In this document: in pieces, positions 17,532-26,310 of the stretch | How the letters are laid out: each line of letters begins with the position of its first letter | Position numbering within the stretch: the stretch's first letter is position 1 | Assembly: GCA_964540105.1 (NCBI GenBank) | Contig: CAZILL010000002.1 | Coordinates: 558,001-622,000 of the forward strand | Reading direction: 5' to 3' | Source: DATKJY01 sp964540105 | Lineage (GTDB): Bacteria; Zixibacteria; MSB-5A5; GN15; FEB-12 | DNA: 64,000 nucleotides | Notes under the pieces: model-generated | What the model was told of the DNA's origin: nothing | Databases searched by the model: none | Seen by the model: the letters and a program-made list of their open reading frames with translations, nothing else | Translations under genes and position numbers: made by a program

Positions 17532-18804
17532 AAGTGAAACACACGTACCGATCTGCGGAGCGATTCATTCTGTCGCGGGAATTCTTCGGTTTGAAGCTGG
17601 GTCTCAACAATATCACCGAGTTTCTCGAGTCAATCGGTAATCCACAGCACAGATTTCGCACCGTCCACGTAGCAGGAACCAACGGCAAGGGCTCGACATC
17701 AGCCATGCTGGAGTCGATTCTCAGAACATCCGGATATCGCACCGGACTGTACACGTCGCCGCACCTCGTCGATTTTCGAGAACGAATTCAAGTCGAGGGA
17801 AAGAAGATCCCGAGGCGTTCGATCGTAGCCTTCATTGACCGCCACCGGTCGGTACTGGTAAAAAAAAACTCTCCTTTTTTGAAACGGTCACGGCGCTGGC
17901 CTTCGAACATTTCGCTCTCGCTGACGTAGAGATCGCCGTCATCGAAACCGGTCTGGGGGGGCGGCTCGATGCGACCAATGTGCTCTTGCCCGAGCTCACA
18001 ATTGTAACCGATATCAGCTTCGATCATACTGAAATCCTCGGACACACGCTGGCGCGGATAGCGAAAGAGAAGGCCGGAATCATCAAGCCGGGTGTGCCGC
18101 ATCTGATTGGATCACTGCCGCCTCGCGCTGAATTGGTTATGCGATCCGGATGTCAAAAACGAGGCGCGATGCTGCACAAACTCAGTCCGCGGCGCTTCTC
18201 GATTCGTCGTCGTGATTTGGTCATGAACTATCGATCACGCCATTTTCATCTTACAGACCTGTCGCCGTCGCTCGTCGGTTATCACCAACTGAGAAACTGC
18301 GCTCTTGCGCTCGAGGCCGCAACGATACTCAAGGATCAGGGTCTGCGGATTTCGGGCGCCAGCGCCCGGCGCGGGTTGCTGAACACGACATGGCCGGGCC
18401 GGTTTCAGATTGTCAAGAGGCCGGGAAAACCAACCGTGATCCTCGACGTGGGCCACAATTCGGGTGGGGTCAAGGCTTTTGTCGATTCCTTTCAGCTCAA
18501 GTACCCAAACCGAAGAGCAACTATCATAGCTGGGTTTGTCAAACTCAAACAACATCAGGAGATGTTCGATTCGCTGTCGCCGATAGCTCGATGGTTCGCT
18601 CTGGTGCCACTGGAGACAAAACGTTCCAGCAGCGTGAGAGAACTGCTCAAAACGGTCGACTTTCGGGGAGTCCCGGCTCGGCCGTTCGGTTCAGTTGGCG
18701 TTGCTTACGACAACGTTCTCAAACTGTCGGAACCTGACGATATAGTCGTTATTATCGGCTCGCACTATCTGATTGGTGCCTTCATGAAACTGAAGCGTCT
18801 TTGA
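17528..18804 (+). CDS. folC: folylpolyglutamate/dihydrofolate synthase, frameshifted
   Basis: Mur-ligase-fold enzyme of folate metabolism. The 5' part (17528 to about 17870) carries HVAGTNGKGSTSAM, the P-loop, and LYTSPHLVDFRERI. The 3' part, in another frame, carries SFFETVTALAFEHFA, ETGLGGRLDATNV, TDISFDHTEILG and KAGIIKPG. The break is at a run of nine A residues (17859-17867): one extra A would restore a continuous, family-like sequence (KKKLSFFETV). Without it the first frame ends at 17929 after about 20 unrelated residues. It may be a sequencing error, a real pseudogene, or slippage on the A run. ATG 17528 overlapping the accD stop is preferred over ATG 17519. Confidence 0.85.
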
Positions 18805-18807
18805 GGT

Positions 18808-20208
18808 ATGGTACAAAGAGGATCACGTTCGAAAGGGGAGGGCGAAGGGGTGACAGCCAGGGTTTCGGCTCGCCCTTCAAGATCGAAACCGACTGCGATC
18901 GAGAAGCTCCGGGAGGAACTCGACGCGAAACTTGCTCTCTTGACTGAAACAAATCGGCAGCTCAAACGCAAGATCTTCGACCTGTACACGATCTTCGAGA
19001 TCAGCAGAAACTTCAACGCCGTTCTCAAGTACCAGTCGCTTCTAGACACGTTCATCTATACGTGCATCGGACAGGTCGGGGCATTGAAGGGGGCCATCTT
19101 TCTCAAACGTGATGGGGAATCGAATAGATTTTTTCTGGCGACGTTCAAAGGGTCCGGTGATTTCCCGACCGCCGACCAGTTTCTCCAAGCCGATTCGAAT
19201 CTCGCCGACTATCTGACCAAGCTCAACCGGCCCATGCTCTCCGGCGATCTGCTCAACGATCTGGCGACTCCCGACGAAGTCGCCATCGTGCGGAAATTCC
19301 ATCCTGGTATCATTGTCCCGCTCATTTATCAGACTCGCCTGATCGGTATTTTCGCCATGTCGGACAAGATCTCGGCGCGCGAGTTTCAGATGGATGATCT
19401 GGAGTTCTTGTCGATCCTCGCGAACCAGATCGCGGTGGCGATCGAGAACGCCCGCCTGTACGAGGCGGAGCGGATGGCGTCACAGCAACTTCGGATCGCG
19501 CAGGAGCAACTCATACAGACCGAAAAACTCGCGGCGCTCGGAGATATGTCGGCGAAGATCGCCCACGAAGTGAACAACCCCCTGGGGATTATCAAAAACT
19601 ACCTGCTCCTTCTGCGACGTTCACAAGGGAAGGAAGTGGACACAACAAAATACATGTCGATCGTTGAGCAGGAAATCGATCGCATCGCGGCGATCGTGCG
19701 GCAGTTGCTTGAATTTCATCGTCCCAAGCCACTGGTCTTCGGCACGATCAACGTGAGGTCGATTCTTCATGACGTGCTCCAGCTAACCGATCGACTGCTG
19801 ACCTCTAACCGCATCGATGTCGAAGTTGAAGAGTCAGGGGAGCAGACTATCCTCGGCTCGGCCGACGCTCTCAAGCAGGTCTTCCTGAATCTGATCATCA
19901 ACGCGCGCGATGCGATGCCCGACGGCGGTCGGCTGACAATCCGTACGGAGCGCAGCGGCGATCATGTTAGAATCGACTTCCAGGACACAGGGCCGGGAAT
20001 TTCGCCTGAGATTATGTCAAAGATATTTGATCCCTTCTTTACCACCAAAGAACTGGGGAAAGGGACTGGATTGGGCTTGTCGGTCTGCTATGGCATCATC
20101 AAAAGCCATGAGGGGACGATACAGTTCAGGAACACGAATCCGGGGGGTTGTTTTGAGATTCGACTTCCAACCGAACTCAAAGAGAGGAACAAGGCAGGCA
20201 GTGTCTGA
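18808..20208 (+). CDS. GAF-domain sensor histidine kinase, NtrB-like
   Basis: Apparently cytoplasmic kinase: no transmembrane helix, a basic N-terminus, a coiled coil (about residues 30-58), a GAF domain (about 70-215), a linker helix, then HisKA with phosphoacceptor His253 in KIAHEVNNPLG and a HATPase domain (NLIINARDAMPDGG, DTGPGIS, GKGTGLGLSVCYGII). The H-box resembles NtrB/AtoS-type kinases, which pair with sigma-54 activators such as the one at 22439. It begins 3 bases after folC and overlaps the next kinase by 8 bases. Its ligand is unknown. Confidence 0.9.
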   Translation: MVQRGSRSKGEGEGVTARVSARPSRSKPTAIEKLREELDAKLALLTETNRQLKRKIFDLYTIFEISRNFNAVLKYQSLLDTFIYTCIGQVGALKGAIFLKRDGESNRFFLATFKGSGDFPTADQFLQADSNLADYLTKLNRPMLSGDLLNDLATPDEVAIVRKFHPGIIVPLIYQTRLIGIFAMSDKISAREFQMDDLEFLSILANQIAVAIENARLYEAERMASQQLRIAQEQLIQTEKLAALGDMSAKIAHEVNNPLGIIKNYLLLLRRSQGKEVDTTKYMSIVEQEIDRIAAIVRQLLEFHRPKPLVFGTINVRSILHDVLQLTDRLLTSNRIDVEVEESGEQTILGSADALKQVFLNLIINARDAMPDGGRLTIRTERSGDHVRIDFQDTGPGISPEIMSKIFDPFFTTKELGKGTGLGLSVCYGIIKSHEGTIQFRNTNPGGCFEIRLPTELKERNKAGSV

Positions 20209-22339
20209 ACGAATAGTGATTATCGACGACGAGAAGAGAATGTGCGACTCGCTGGCCGCGCTGCTGGAAGGGGACGGTTATCGCGTCTCGAGTTTTCAGC
20301 GCTCGATCGAAGCCGTTCAGGTGCTGAGATCGGAACGAGTTGATCTGGTTGTCACCGACATTAAGATGCCAGAGCTTGACGGTCTTGAGATTCTTAAGGT
20401 AGTCAAGGAGATTGATGACGGGATACCGGTCATTCTCATGACCGGCTACGCTTCGCTCGATACGGCGCTGGGGGCCATTGCCAAAGGGGCCTACGACTAC
20501 CTGCTCAAGCCGGTCGAATTCACGTATCTGCAATTGGCGGTCAGGCGCGCAGTGGAAAAGCGGCGAGCGGAACTGGCTCGATTGCGCCTGCTTGAGGAAT
20601 TGAAACTCTCCAATCTCATCCTTCAGCGTCGTATCGGGGAACTCAACGCCCTGTACGAAGCTGGTAAATCCATTGGATCATCGCTCAATCTGGATGAACT
20701 GCTGCGCCAGATTGTCGTCCTGGCAGCGACCGTGACCGAGGCCCAGGTAGGTTCAATCATGCTGCTGGATGAGCGCAAGGAGTTCCTGACGATTGAAGCT
20801 GCCATCGGGCTTGATGACGGTATCGTCAAGAACACTCGACTCGCCAAGGGAGATTCCATCGCCGGCCATGTCGCCGCCACAGGCGAAGAGGTTATCATCG
20901 TCGACGTCGAAACGGACACGCGTTTCCAGCGCATCAACAAGGAGCGATACGGGGCCGCCTCGTTACTGTGCGCACCGCTCAGGATCAAGAATAGTATTCT
21001 CGGCGTAATCAATATGGCCAACAAGCAGGGGGGGCAATCGTTCAGTCAGGACGATCTCAGGCTACTGACAACCTTCGCCTCTCAAGCCGCCGTTGCCGTT
21101 GATGATGCCTATCAGTTCGAGAAGAGCCGTCGCCGTCTTGTCGAGTTTGAAATTCTGCATGAAATAGCAAGTGAGCTGCCCGACATACGTACGCTGGCGA
21201 GCTTCCGCAGCGCACTCGTACGCAAGCTGCGCCGTGTATTCGCCATCGATTATGCCGTCTGGTTTAGCTGGGAGGCGGCCCAACGGAGCCTGGTCCCCGA
21301 CGGCGCCGTCGGGAGGACCAGTTTCCCTTTGACCGAAAGCGGAAAGATCGATTTGAATAAGATCACTCCCGAGGCGATTTCTCTTTCTGATATTGAGCTT
21401 TCGGGAACGCAGCCCGACGACATCGCCGGACTCTCCTCGCTCCTGGCAGGGAAGCTCGCAGAAAACAGGAACTACCCGACTCCCCGCGGCGCCTTTATGG
21501 CCATACCGATTACTCGCAGTGGCGATCTGGCCCATGTCTTTTGCATAGGGGCTGATTCGGATCGGGGTTACTCCGACGATGACATTTCGCTTGCTCGACT
21601 GGTAATTTCGCAGGCGGCGCTTCTGTTTGAAAAAGAGAAGGCGCTGCTCAACGCTACAAGGCTTCTGACCATGGGGAACATGATCTCGGAAATCTCGCAC
21701 GATCTACGCAAACCTCTAACCTCAATCAAGGGGGGGCTGCAGATCATGAGACAACGCTGGCCGGAATTGACCGGACAATCCGAATTCTTCAAGATGGCAG
21801 AAGATGAAATCTTCCGCATGAACGAGCTTGTTCGAGAGCTCGTTGACTTTTCGAATCCGAACAAATATGAAACGACTCAGGCCGATCTGAGGAAGATCGT
21901 CCTTCGCGCCTCGGAGCTGGTCGGTCCGGATATGCGAAAGAAGCGAATTAACTTCTCCTCACAGTTCGACGAAGCCGACTATGAAGTGATCGTAAACAAG
22001 AATCAGGTTCTCGAGCTATTTCTCAATCTATTCATCAACGCGATCGATGCCATGCCCGACGGCGGGTCGCTCACTGTGCGCGGGCTGATCGAAAGGCCCG
22101 ATCACAAGAAGCAGGATTACCTCGCGATCCGTGTGACCGATACCGGCGTGGGGATAAAGAAAGAGAATCTCTCAAAGATCTTTGACCGCTACTACACGAC
22201 TAAGGAAACTGGAACCGGACTTGGGTTGCCCGTCGTCGAACGTATTGTCTCGGCTCATGGCGGAACTCTGAAAGTAGAGTCGAAGGCCGGTGAGGGAACC
22301 AGCTTCACGGTCTATTTTTCTATCGGAAACAGGGGTTAG
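20201..22339 (+). CDS. hybrid receiver-GAF-histidine kinase
   Basis: A GTG at 20201 inside the end of the preceding kinase gives 712 residues; the frame is open to 19964 but that part is antisense-like filler. Order: receiver domain (about 1-120, phosphoacceptor Asp53 in VVTDIKMPEL), coiled linker, GAF domain (about 150-310, ending FASQAAVAVDDA), a second GAF-like region (about 320-475), HisKA with His in SEISHDLRKPLTSIKGG, and HATPase (FINAIDAMPDGG, DTGVGIKKEN, TGTGLGLPVVERIV). With the receiver at the N-terminus, it probably takes phosphate from the upstream kinase and forms a phosphorelay ending at the sigma-54 regulator. Confidence 0.9.
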   Translation: MSERIVIIDDEKRMCDSLAALLEGDGYRVSSFQRSIEAVQVLRSERVDLVVTDIKMPELDGLEILKVVKEIDDGIPVILMTGYASLDTALGAIAKGAYDYLLKPVEFTYLQLAVRRAVEKRRAELARLRLLEELKLSNLILQRRIGELNALYEAGKSIGSSLNLDELLRQIVVLAATVTEAQVGSIMLLDERKEFLTIEAAIGLDDGIVKNTRLAKGDSIAGHVAATGEEVIIVDVETDTRFQRINKERYGAASLLCAPLRIKNSILGVINMANKQGGQSFSQDDLRLLTTFASQAAVAVDDAYQFEKSRRRLVEFEILHEIASELPDIRTLASFRSALVRKLRRVFAIDYAVWFSWEAAQRSLVPDGAVGRTSFPLTESGKIDLNKITPEAISLSDIELSGTQPDDIAGLSSLLAGKLAENRNYPTPRGAFMAIPITRSGDLAHVFCIGADSDRGYSDDDISLARLVISQAALLFEKEKALLNATRLLTMGNMISEISHDLRKPLTSIKGGLQIMRQRWPELTGQSEFFKMAEDEIFRMNELVRELVDFSNPNKYETTQADLRKIVLRASELVGPDMRKKRINFSSQFDEADYEVIVNKNQVLELFLNLFINAIDAMPDGGSLTVRGLIERPDHKKQDYLAIRVTDTGVGIKKENLSKIFDRYYTTKETGTGLGLPVVERIVSAHGGTLKVESKAGEGTSFTVYFSIGNRG

Positions 22340-22389
22340 TGCACAGTTTTGCGAAAAAGTGGCAACGAGTATCAAAATCGAGCTTGATT

Positions 22390-22404
22390 TGGTGCCCCGG
22401 TTGC
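22390..22404 (+). promoter_or_regulatory. Candidate sigma-54 promoter of the NtrC-type regulator
   Basis: TGGTGCCCCGGTTGC matches TGGCAC-N5-TTGC with the GG and GC doublets correctly spaced and two mismatches (positions 4-5). It lies 35 bases before the ATG at 22439, leaving a very short leader. It would allow autoregulation of a sigma-54 activator. Confidence 0.45.
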
Positions 22405-22438
22405 CGATAATTCAAGGGTAGCAAACCAATCTGAGAGT

Positions 22439-23857
22439 ATGGCAAAACCTAAGACGAAGATATTAGTCATAGACGACGATCCGCGTGTGACGTGGATACT
22501 GACCGAGGGGTTGGGATCCAGCTTCGACTTTGTGACCGCACGCGACGGGAGCGAGGGGATTCAGATGGTTTCAACTGAGAAGCCGGATCTGATTCTTCTC
22601 GATATCAAAATGCCCGGCATGACCGGAATCGAGGTTCTTGAGAAGCTCAACAAAGTTGAGAGCCGTCCCGAGGTCATTATGATCTCAGGACATGGCGACA
22701 CCAAGTATGTTGTTGAATCTGTTAAGCTTGGAGCTGCAGAGTTCATCGACAAGCCGTTCGACGTCAAAGAAGTTGAGATTCACATTAATAGTGTCTTGGA
22801 GCGGATTCGCCTGAGGAAAGAGGTCACCGAGCTTCGCAAAGAATTACAGGTCAAGAATAACTATGCCGGTTTTGTGGGCGATTCAGAGGCGATGCAGAAA
22901 GTCAAGGGGATCATCGAGCAGGTCGCTGATTCTGAGTTGACGGTTCTCATACGGGGTGAATCCGGCACTGGCAAGGAGATTGTCGCCCGTTCATTGCACC
23001 AGATGTCCGGCCGACGAGATCATCCTTTCGTCAAAGTGAACTGTGCGGCCATCCCTCGTGACCTCCTTGAAGCGGAGCTATTCGGGTATGAGAAAGGGGC
23101 CTTTACCGGAGCACACAAGACCAAGCAGGGGAGGTTTGAGCTTGCCAATAAGGGGACGATGTTCCTCGACGAAATCGGCGACATGCCCCTCGAGCTGCAG
23201 TCAAAGCTGCTTCAAGTTCTGGAACAGCAGGAGTTTGTCCGGGTAGGAGGGATACAGAACATCCATGTCGACGTAAGAATTATCTGTGCCACGAACCGGA
23301 ATCTCGAACAAGCCATCAGTGAGCAGGGATTCAGGGACGATCTCTTTTATCGGCTCAATGAGATAACCCTGTTTTTGCCGTCGCTCCGCCAGCGATACGA
23401 GGATATTCCTCTGCTGGTCAGTCACTTCCTTGATAAATACGCCAAGCTTTACAAGAAGGACATCTGCCTGCTGTCGCCCGAAGTGATGGACGAAATGTTG
23501 AAGTTCACCTGGCCGGGAAACGTGCGCCAGCTCGAAAATATGATCAAGCAGGTCATTGTTCGTGGGGACGAAGCCATCATCAGAGACCTTATCGCCAACG
23601 GGGGGATTCCACCGCGTCACATCGGATCAAACAGTGTCACGCAGGAGAACAGTTCACCTCGCCAGGAGGCTAACGGCGACACCTACGCTCTTAAAGACCG
23701 AGTTGGTAAGACCATTGCTGATGAAGAGAAGCGTCTCATCGGAGAAGTGCTCCACAAGACTAACTGGAATCGGCGTAAAGCAGCCGACGTTCTTCAGATA
23801 AGCTATCGTTCGCTTCTGTATAAGATCAAAGACTATAATCTCAACGCCACGAAGTAA
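22439..23857 (+). CDS. sigma-54-dependent response regulator, NtrC family
   Basis: Receiver domain (residues 7-122, Asp12-14 acidic site, phosphoacceptor Asp55 in LLDIKMPG), AAA+ domain with Walker A GESGTGKE, the sigma-54 contact loop ELFGYEKGAFTGA, Walker B GTMFLDEIGDM and arginine-finger region RDDLFYRLNEI, then a Fis-type helix-turn-helix at the C-terminus (WNRRKAADVLQISYRSLLYKI). It activates transcription by remodelling sigma-54 polymerase. The two kinases just upstream are likely partners. It has its own candidate sigma-54 promoter. The 472 residues are typical. Confidence 0.95.
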   Translation: MAKPKTKILVIDDDPRVTWILTEGLGSSFDFVTARDGSEGIQMVSTEKPDLILLDIKMPGMTGIEVLEKLNKVESRPEVIMISGHGDTKYVVESVKLGAAEFIDKPFDVKEVEIHINSVLERIRLRKEVTELRKELQVKNNYAGFVGDSEAMQKVKGIIEQVADSELTVLIRGESGTGKEIVARSLHQMSGRRDHPFVKVNCAAIPRDLLEAELFGYEKGAFTGAHKTKQGRFELANKGTMFLDEIGDMPLELQSKLLQVLEQQEFVRVGGIQNIHVDVRIICATNRNLEQAISEQGFRDDLFYRLNEITLFLPSLRQRYEDIPLLVSHFLDKYAKLYKKDICLLSPEVMDEMLKFTWPGNVRQLENMIKQVIVRGDEAIIRDLIANGGIPPRHIGSNSVTQENSSPRQEANGDTYALKDRVGKTIADEEKRLIGEVLHKTNWNRRKAADVLQISYRSLLYKIKDYNLNATK

Positions 23858-24165
23858 CTAACCTCCTGTTACTCGCTCTCTGAGGAGTGCCTGAAAGACT
23901 CCCCTCAAACACCCTTCGGGCTGTTCATCCCAGCGGGTGAGGATAGGAAGGGGATTACGGATCTGGCTTAGAGGACCACTCAGAGCTGATGGTACTTTGC
24001 GCTTTGTGTGCAAGGTCATGCATCTATCTGTGAGCTTAACGGCTTGTGGTTCAATGTGTTGACAACTTTTCTGTTCAGCTAACCACTTACCCTGTCAAGG
24101 GTGATTCGAAAATCTGAGTGAGATAGAAGAAGTCTTGGGATCGTGGAACAGGAATTGCTGTACAT
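23858..24165. other. Intergenic region without a gene
   Basis: About 300 bases. It holds a degenerate repeat copy at 23901-23942 (see repeat entry) and an isolated TTGACA at 24059 without a convincing -10 partner. No ORF of interest. Confidence 0.5.
23901..23942. repeat. Intergenic repeat, copy 1
   Basis: Shares CCCCTCAA, CCTTCGGG and GTTC, then GGGTGA with the sequence at 26171-26213, in the same order and spacing. Possibly remnants of a dispersed palindromic element. Confidence 0.4.
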
Positions 24166-24639
24166 ATGTTGAACAGACTTTTCGAAGAGCATGACCGAGC
24201 CCAAAGCCGGAAGGATCGTTCAGTGGATTTATCTTTTCTCACCTTGGCAGACATCGAACTGAAACGAGCCGAACGCTACCGCATTTTCGTCTCCCTTATC
24301 ATTATAGACTTATCTCGTTCCCGGCAAGTCTATGGCCAATGTACTGATGAACGACTGGCAGCGCTGGCGCAGTTTACCTCCGCCAAGGTCCGCGCCTGCG
24401 ACACGGTGACACCCCTTGGAGATTGCCGACTTGCGTTGTTGTTTCCAGAGACTTCACGGCAGGGGGCCGAATCGGCGGCTCGGCGGCTCGGCGACCTTAT
24501 CAAACAGCAGCTCTCAGACAATCCGGTCATTGCATCCGAGGAGGTTATACCGATGGAGATTGCCTCGTATCCCGATGCAGCGGGAGCCAAGAGTGTGGCA
24601 AAATTCCTTGAGGAGCTTGTTGAGAAGAGCAGAAACTAA
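24166..24639 (+). CDS. degenerate GGDEF-domain-like protein
   Basis: A 157-residue protein resembling the second half of a diguanylate cyclase domain: a helix with LADIELKRAERYRIFVSLIIIDLS, then KVRACDTVTPLGDCRLALLFPETSRQGAESAARRL. The catalytic GG(D/E)EF position reads LGDCRL, so cyclase activity is not expected. It could be a regulatory or nucleotide-binding remnant. AGGAA lies upstream of the ATG. It stands alone between the NtrC regulator and a terminator. Family assignment rests on pattern only. Confidence 0.7.
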   Translation: MLNRLFEEHDRAQSRKDRSVDLSFLTLADIELKRAERYRIFVSLIIIDLSRSRQVYGQCTDERLAALAQFTSAKVRACDTVTPLGDCRLALLFPETSRQGAESAARRLGDLIKQQLSDNPVIASEEVIPMEIASYPDAAGAKSVAKFLEELVEKSRN

Positions 24640-24669
24640 CCCCCATTTCGTTATACTTCCCATTCCCGT

Positions 24670-24706
24670 AAGACCGTCCAACCCCTCCGGACGGTCTTCA
24701 ATTTTT
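24670..24706 (+). terminator. Terminator after the GGDEF-like gene
   Basis: Perfect 10-bp stem AAGACCGTCC/GGACGGTCTT (24670-24679, 24689-24698) followed by CAATTTTT. The stretch 24707-24909 beyond it shows no gene. Confidence 0.85.
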
Positions 24707-24909
24707 GGGGCAATACACTGTTTGTGCGCAGCCCCGACGACTGACTGAGGAGCCAAACAGGGCGGCAAAGTACGTCGCAACCCGCTCCGGGGTACGAAGT
24801 GCAGCGCTACTGTCGAGACCCTGACTGATCAGCAAGTCCTCGCGATCATCGCTGCTATCAACCCCGCGATTTCACTATTCCTCTTCATTGTGACATCCTC
24901 CTTTGAAAA

Positions 24910-25956
24910 CTACAGTCCACTTTGAGTTCTGGGGAACTTGAACCACCTTCCCGGAAGACAGCGGGTTGTCGTTTCGCCAGTCCGCAGATTCCTGCCAAGA
25001 ATGGTCATGACTTCTTTACTGGTGCCGACGAGCCATCGCCCGTCTGCAGTGATGACAATGTCCTTGTATGGGAGAAACCAGGTGCCGTCTGACCAACAGA
25101 CTGGTCCCCGGGTCAGAAACGTATCAATCGTCATTGTCTCTACATGATAAACTGCCAGGGCGTACGTAACCGGCGGGCCAGCCAACAGGTCCCCAGGGTT
25201 TGTGAAATAGACATCTTTACCGTCCGGGGTTTGCGCCAGAGACCCGGCGCCGGGTGTCAGCGGTTCGCTGAAAACGACTGAGTCGATACTCAGATCATAC
25301 ACATCGAACGAATACCAGAAGGTCCCATAGTGTTTGTAAAAGTACAGCTTCGTTTCATCAGGTGACAGAACGAGTGGCTCGGATCCCATGCCGCCCTTTA
25401 TACACCTACGGGTTACCTGGTTCCCATGCTCTAGATCAAGCACATACATCGGGTCGCAATCACCCACCGTCGCTTTCTTGGCATAGAATCGGCGGGAGTT
25501 TGTACTGAAGGTAGCACCGACGACGGCGTCCGTGTCGTGAAACACGAATCCGTAGTCCGATGCTCTTACGATGAACAAGTCAGTGTCGCAGATCGCGATT
25601 AACTGGTTATCGGGTGAGATTGCAATGTCACCCTCGAGGGGCAGGCTAGGAAGAATTTCGAAGGTCTCCGCGTCTGTAACCACTCCTTTACCCCAGAAGA
25701 GTCGTTTGCCGTCAGCCGAAACCCATCGCGGGAACAGACGGCCTTGTGGCGGCAAACCAGCGGAGTCAAGTTCCCCTAACGCTGGTCGGTACCTGAAGAT
25801 GGCTCCCACACCTGCGCCGAAATCACGCACATACACGGCATAATCCTTCGGGCCGTCGGGTGGTGGGTCTGTACCCTTGTCAGCGCATCTCGTGAGCAGC
25901 AGAGAGCCGCCAACACATAGCAGAGCACACACCGCGCCTAATATTCTCACTCGCAT
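24910..25956 (-). CDS. exported lipoprotein with beta-propeller-like repeats
   Basis: The ATG at 25956 with GGGAGG about ten bases upstream gives 348 residues; the frame is open to 26055 but the N-terminus then lacks a signal. It starts with a hydrophobic signal (VRILGAVCALLCVGGSLLLTRC) and a Cys at about residue 23; the lipobox LTRC is not ideal. The mature part has WD40/YVTN-like repeats: SADGKRLFWG, SPDNQLIAICD, SPDETKLYFYK, TPDGKDVYFTN, TADGRWLVGTS. The function is unknown; such propellers often bind envelope partners. Transcribed alone, convergent with the upstream GGDEF-like gene. Confidence 0.75.
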   Translation of the reverse strand: MRVRILGAVCALLCVGGSLLLTRCADKGTDPPPDGPKDYAVYVRDFGAGVGAIFRYRPALGELDSAGLPPQGRLFPRWVSADGKRLFWGKGVVTDAETFEILPSLPLEGDIAISPDNQLIAICDTDLFIVRASDYGFVFHDTDAVVGATFSTNSRRFYAKKATVGDCDPMYVLDLEHGNQVTRRCIKGGMGSEPLVLSPDETKLYFYKHYGTFWYSFDVYDLSIDSVVFSEPLTPGAGSLAQTPDGKDVYFTNPGDLLAGPPVTYALAVYHVETMTIDTFLTRGPVCWSDGTWFLPYKDIVITADGRWLVGTSKEVMTILGRNLRTGETTTRCLPGRWFKFPRTQSGL

Positions 25957-25997
25957 GTTCACTAAACCTCCCAATCTATTTCCCTCTTCCTGTTTCA

Positions 25998-26028
25998 AGT
26001 ATAACGAATCGCGCCCTGCGAGCGTCAA
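25998..26028 (-). promoter_or_regulatory. Possible promoter of the lipoprotein gene
   Basis: On the minus strand TTGACG (26028-26023) and TATACT (26003-25998) separated by 19 bases. Both boxes are good but the spacing is long. Confidence 0.4.
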
Positions 26029-26030
26029 GG

Positions 26031-26285
26031 GGAAAAGTGAGATTCTGTTGTCCACGGGCGGGATTTGGTCTGTGCCAAGAGTGAAAGGTCATCCCTTTCA
26101 AAGAAGGGACAGGCTCCCCGAAATCGGGTCGAGACCTTCCACAACCAATGAAGAGTGGAAGGAAGAACGCCCCCTCAAGCGTCCTTCGGGTAGTTCTCCC
26201 TATCAGGGTGAAGGCGAGAAGGCGAGAAGGAGGGGTCGACTATCTACCCCTGTGCGCGGCAGGAAGGAAAAGTGAGATTCTGTTG
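26031..26285. repeat. Direct repeat pair flanking an intergenic segment
   Basis: A 20-base sequence (GGAAAAGTGAGATTCTGTTG) occurs at 26031-26050 and again exactly at 26266-26285. Between them, at 26171-26213, lies copy 2 of the CCCCTCAA...CCTTCGGG intergenic repeat. No transposase or ORF is present, so this may be a duplication footprint or a non-autonomous element. Confidence 0.55.
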
Positions 26286-26310
26286 GGGGATGCTGGCAGT
26301 GTCGCTCTGA

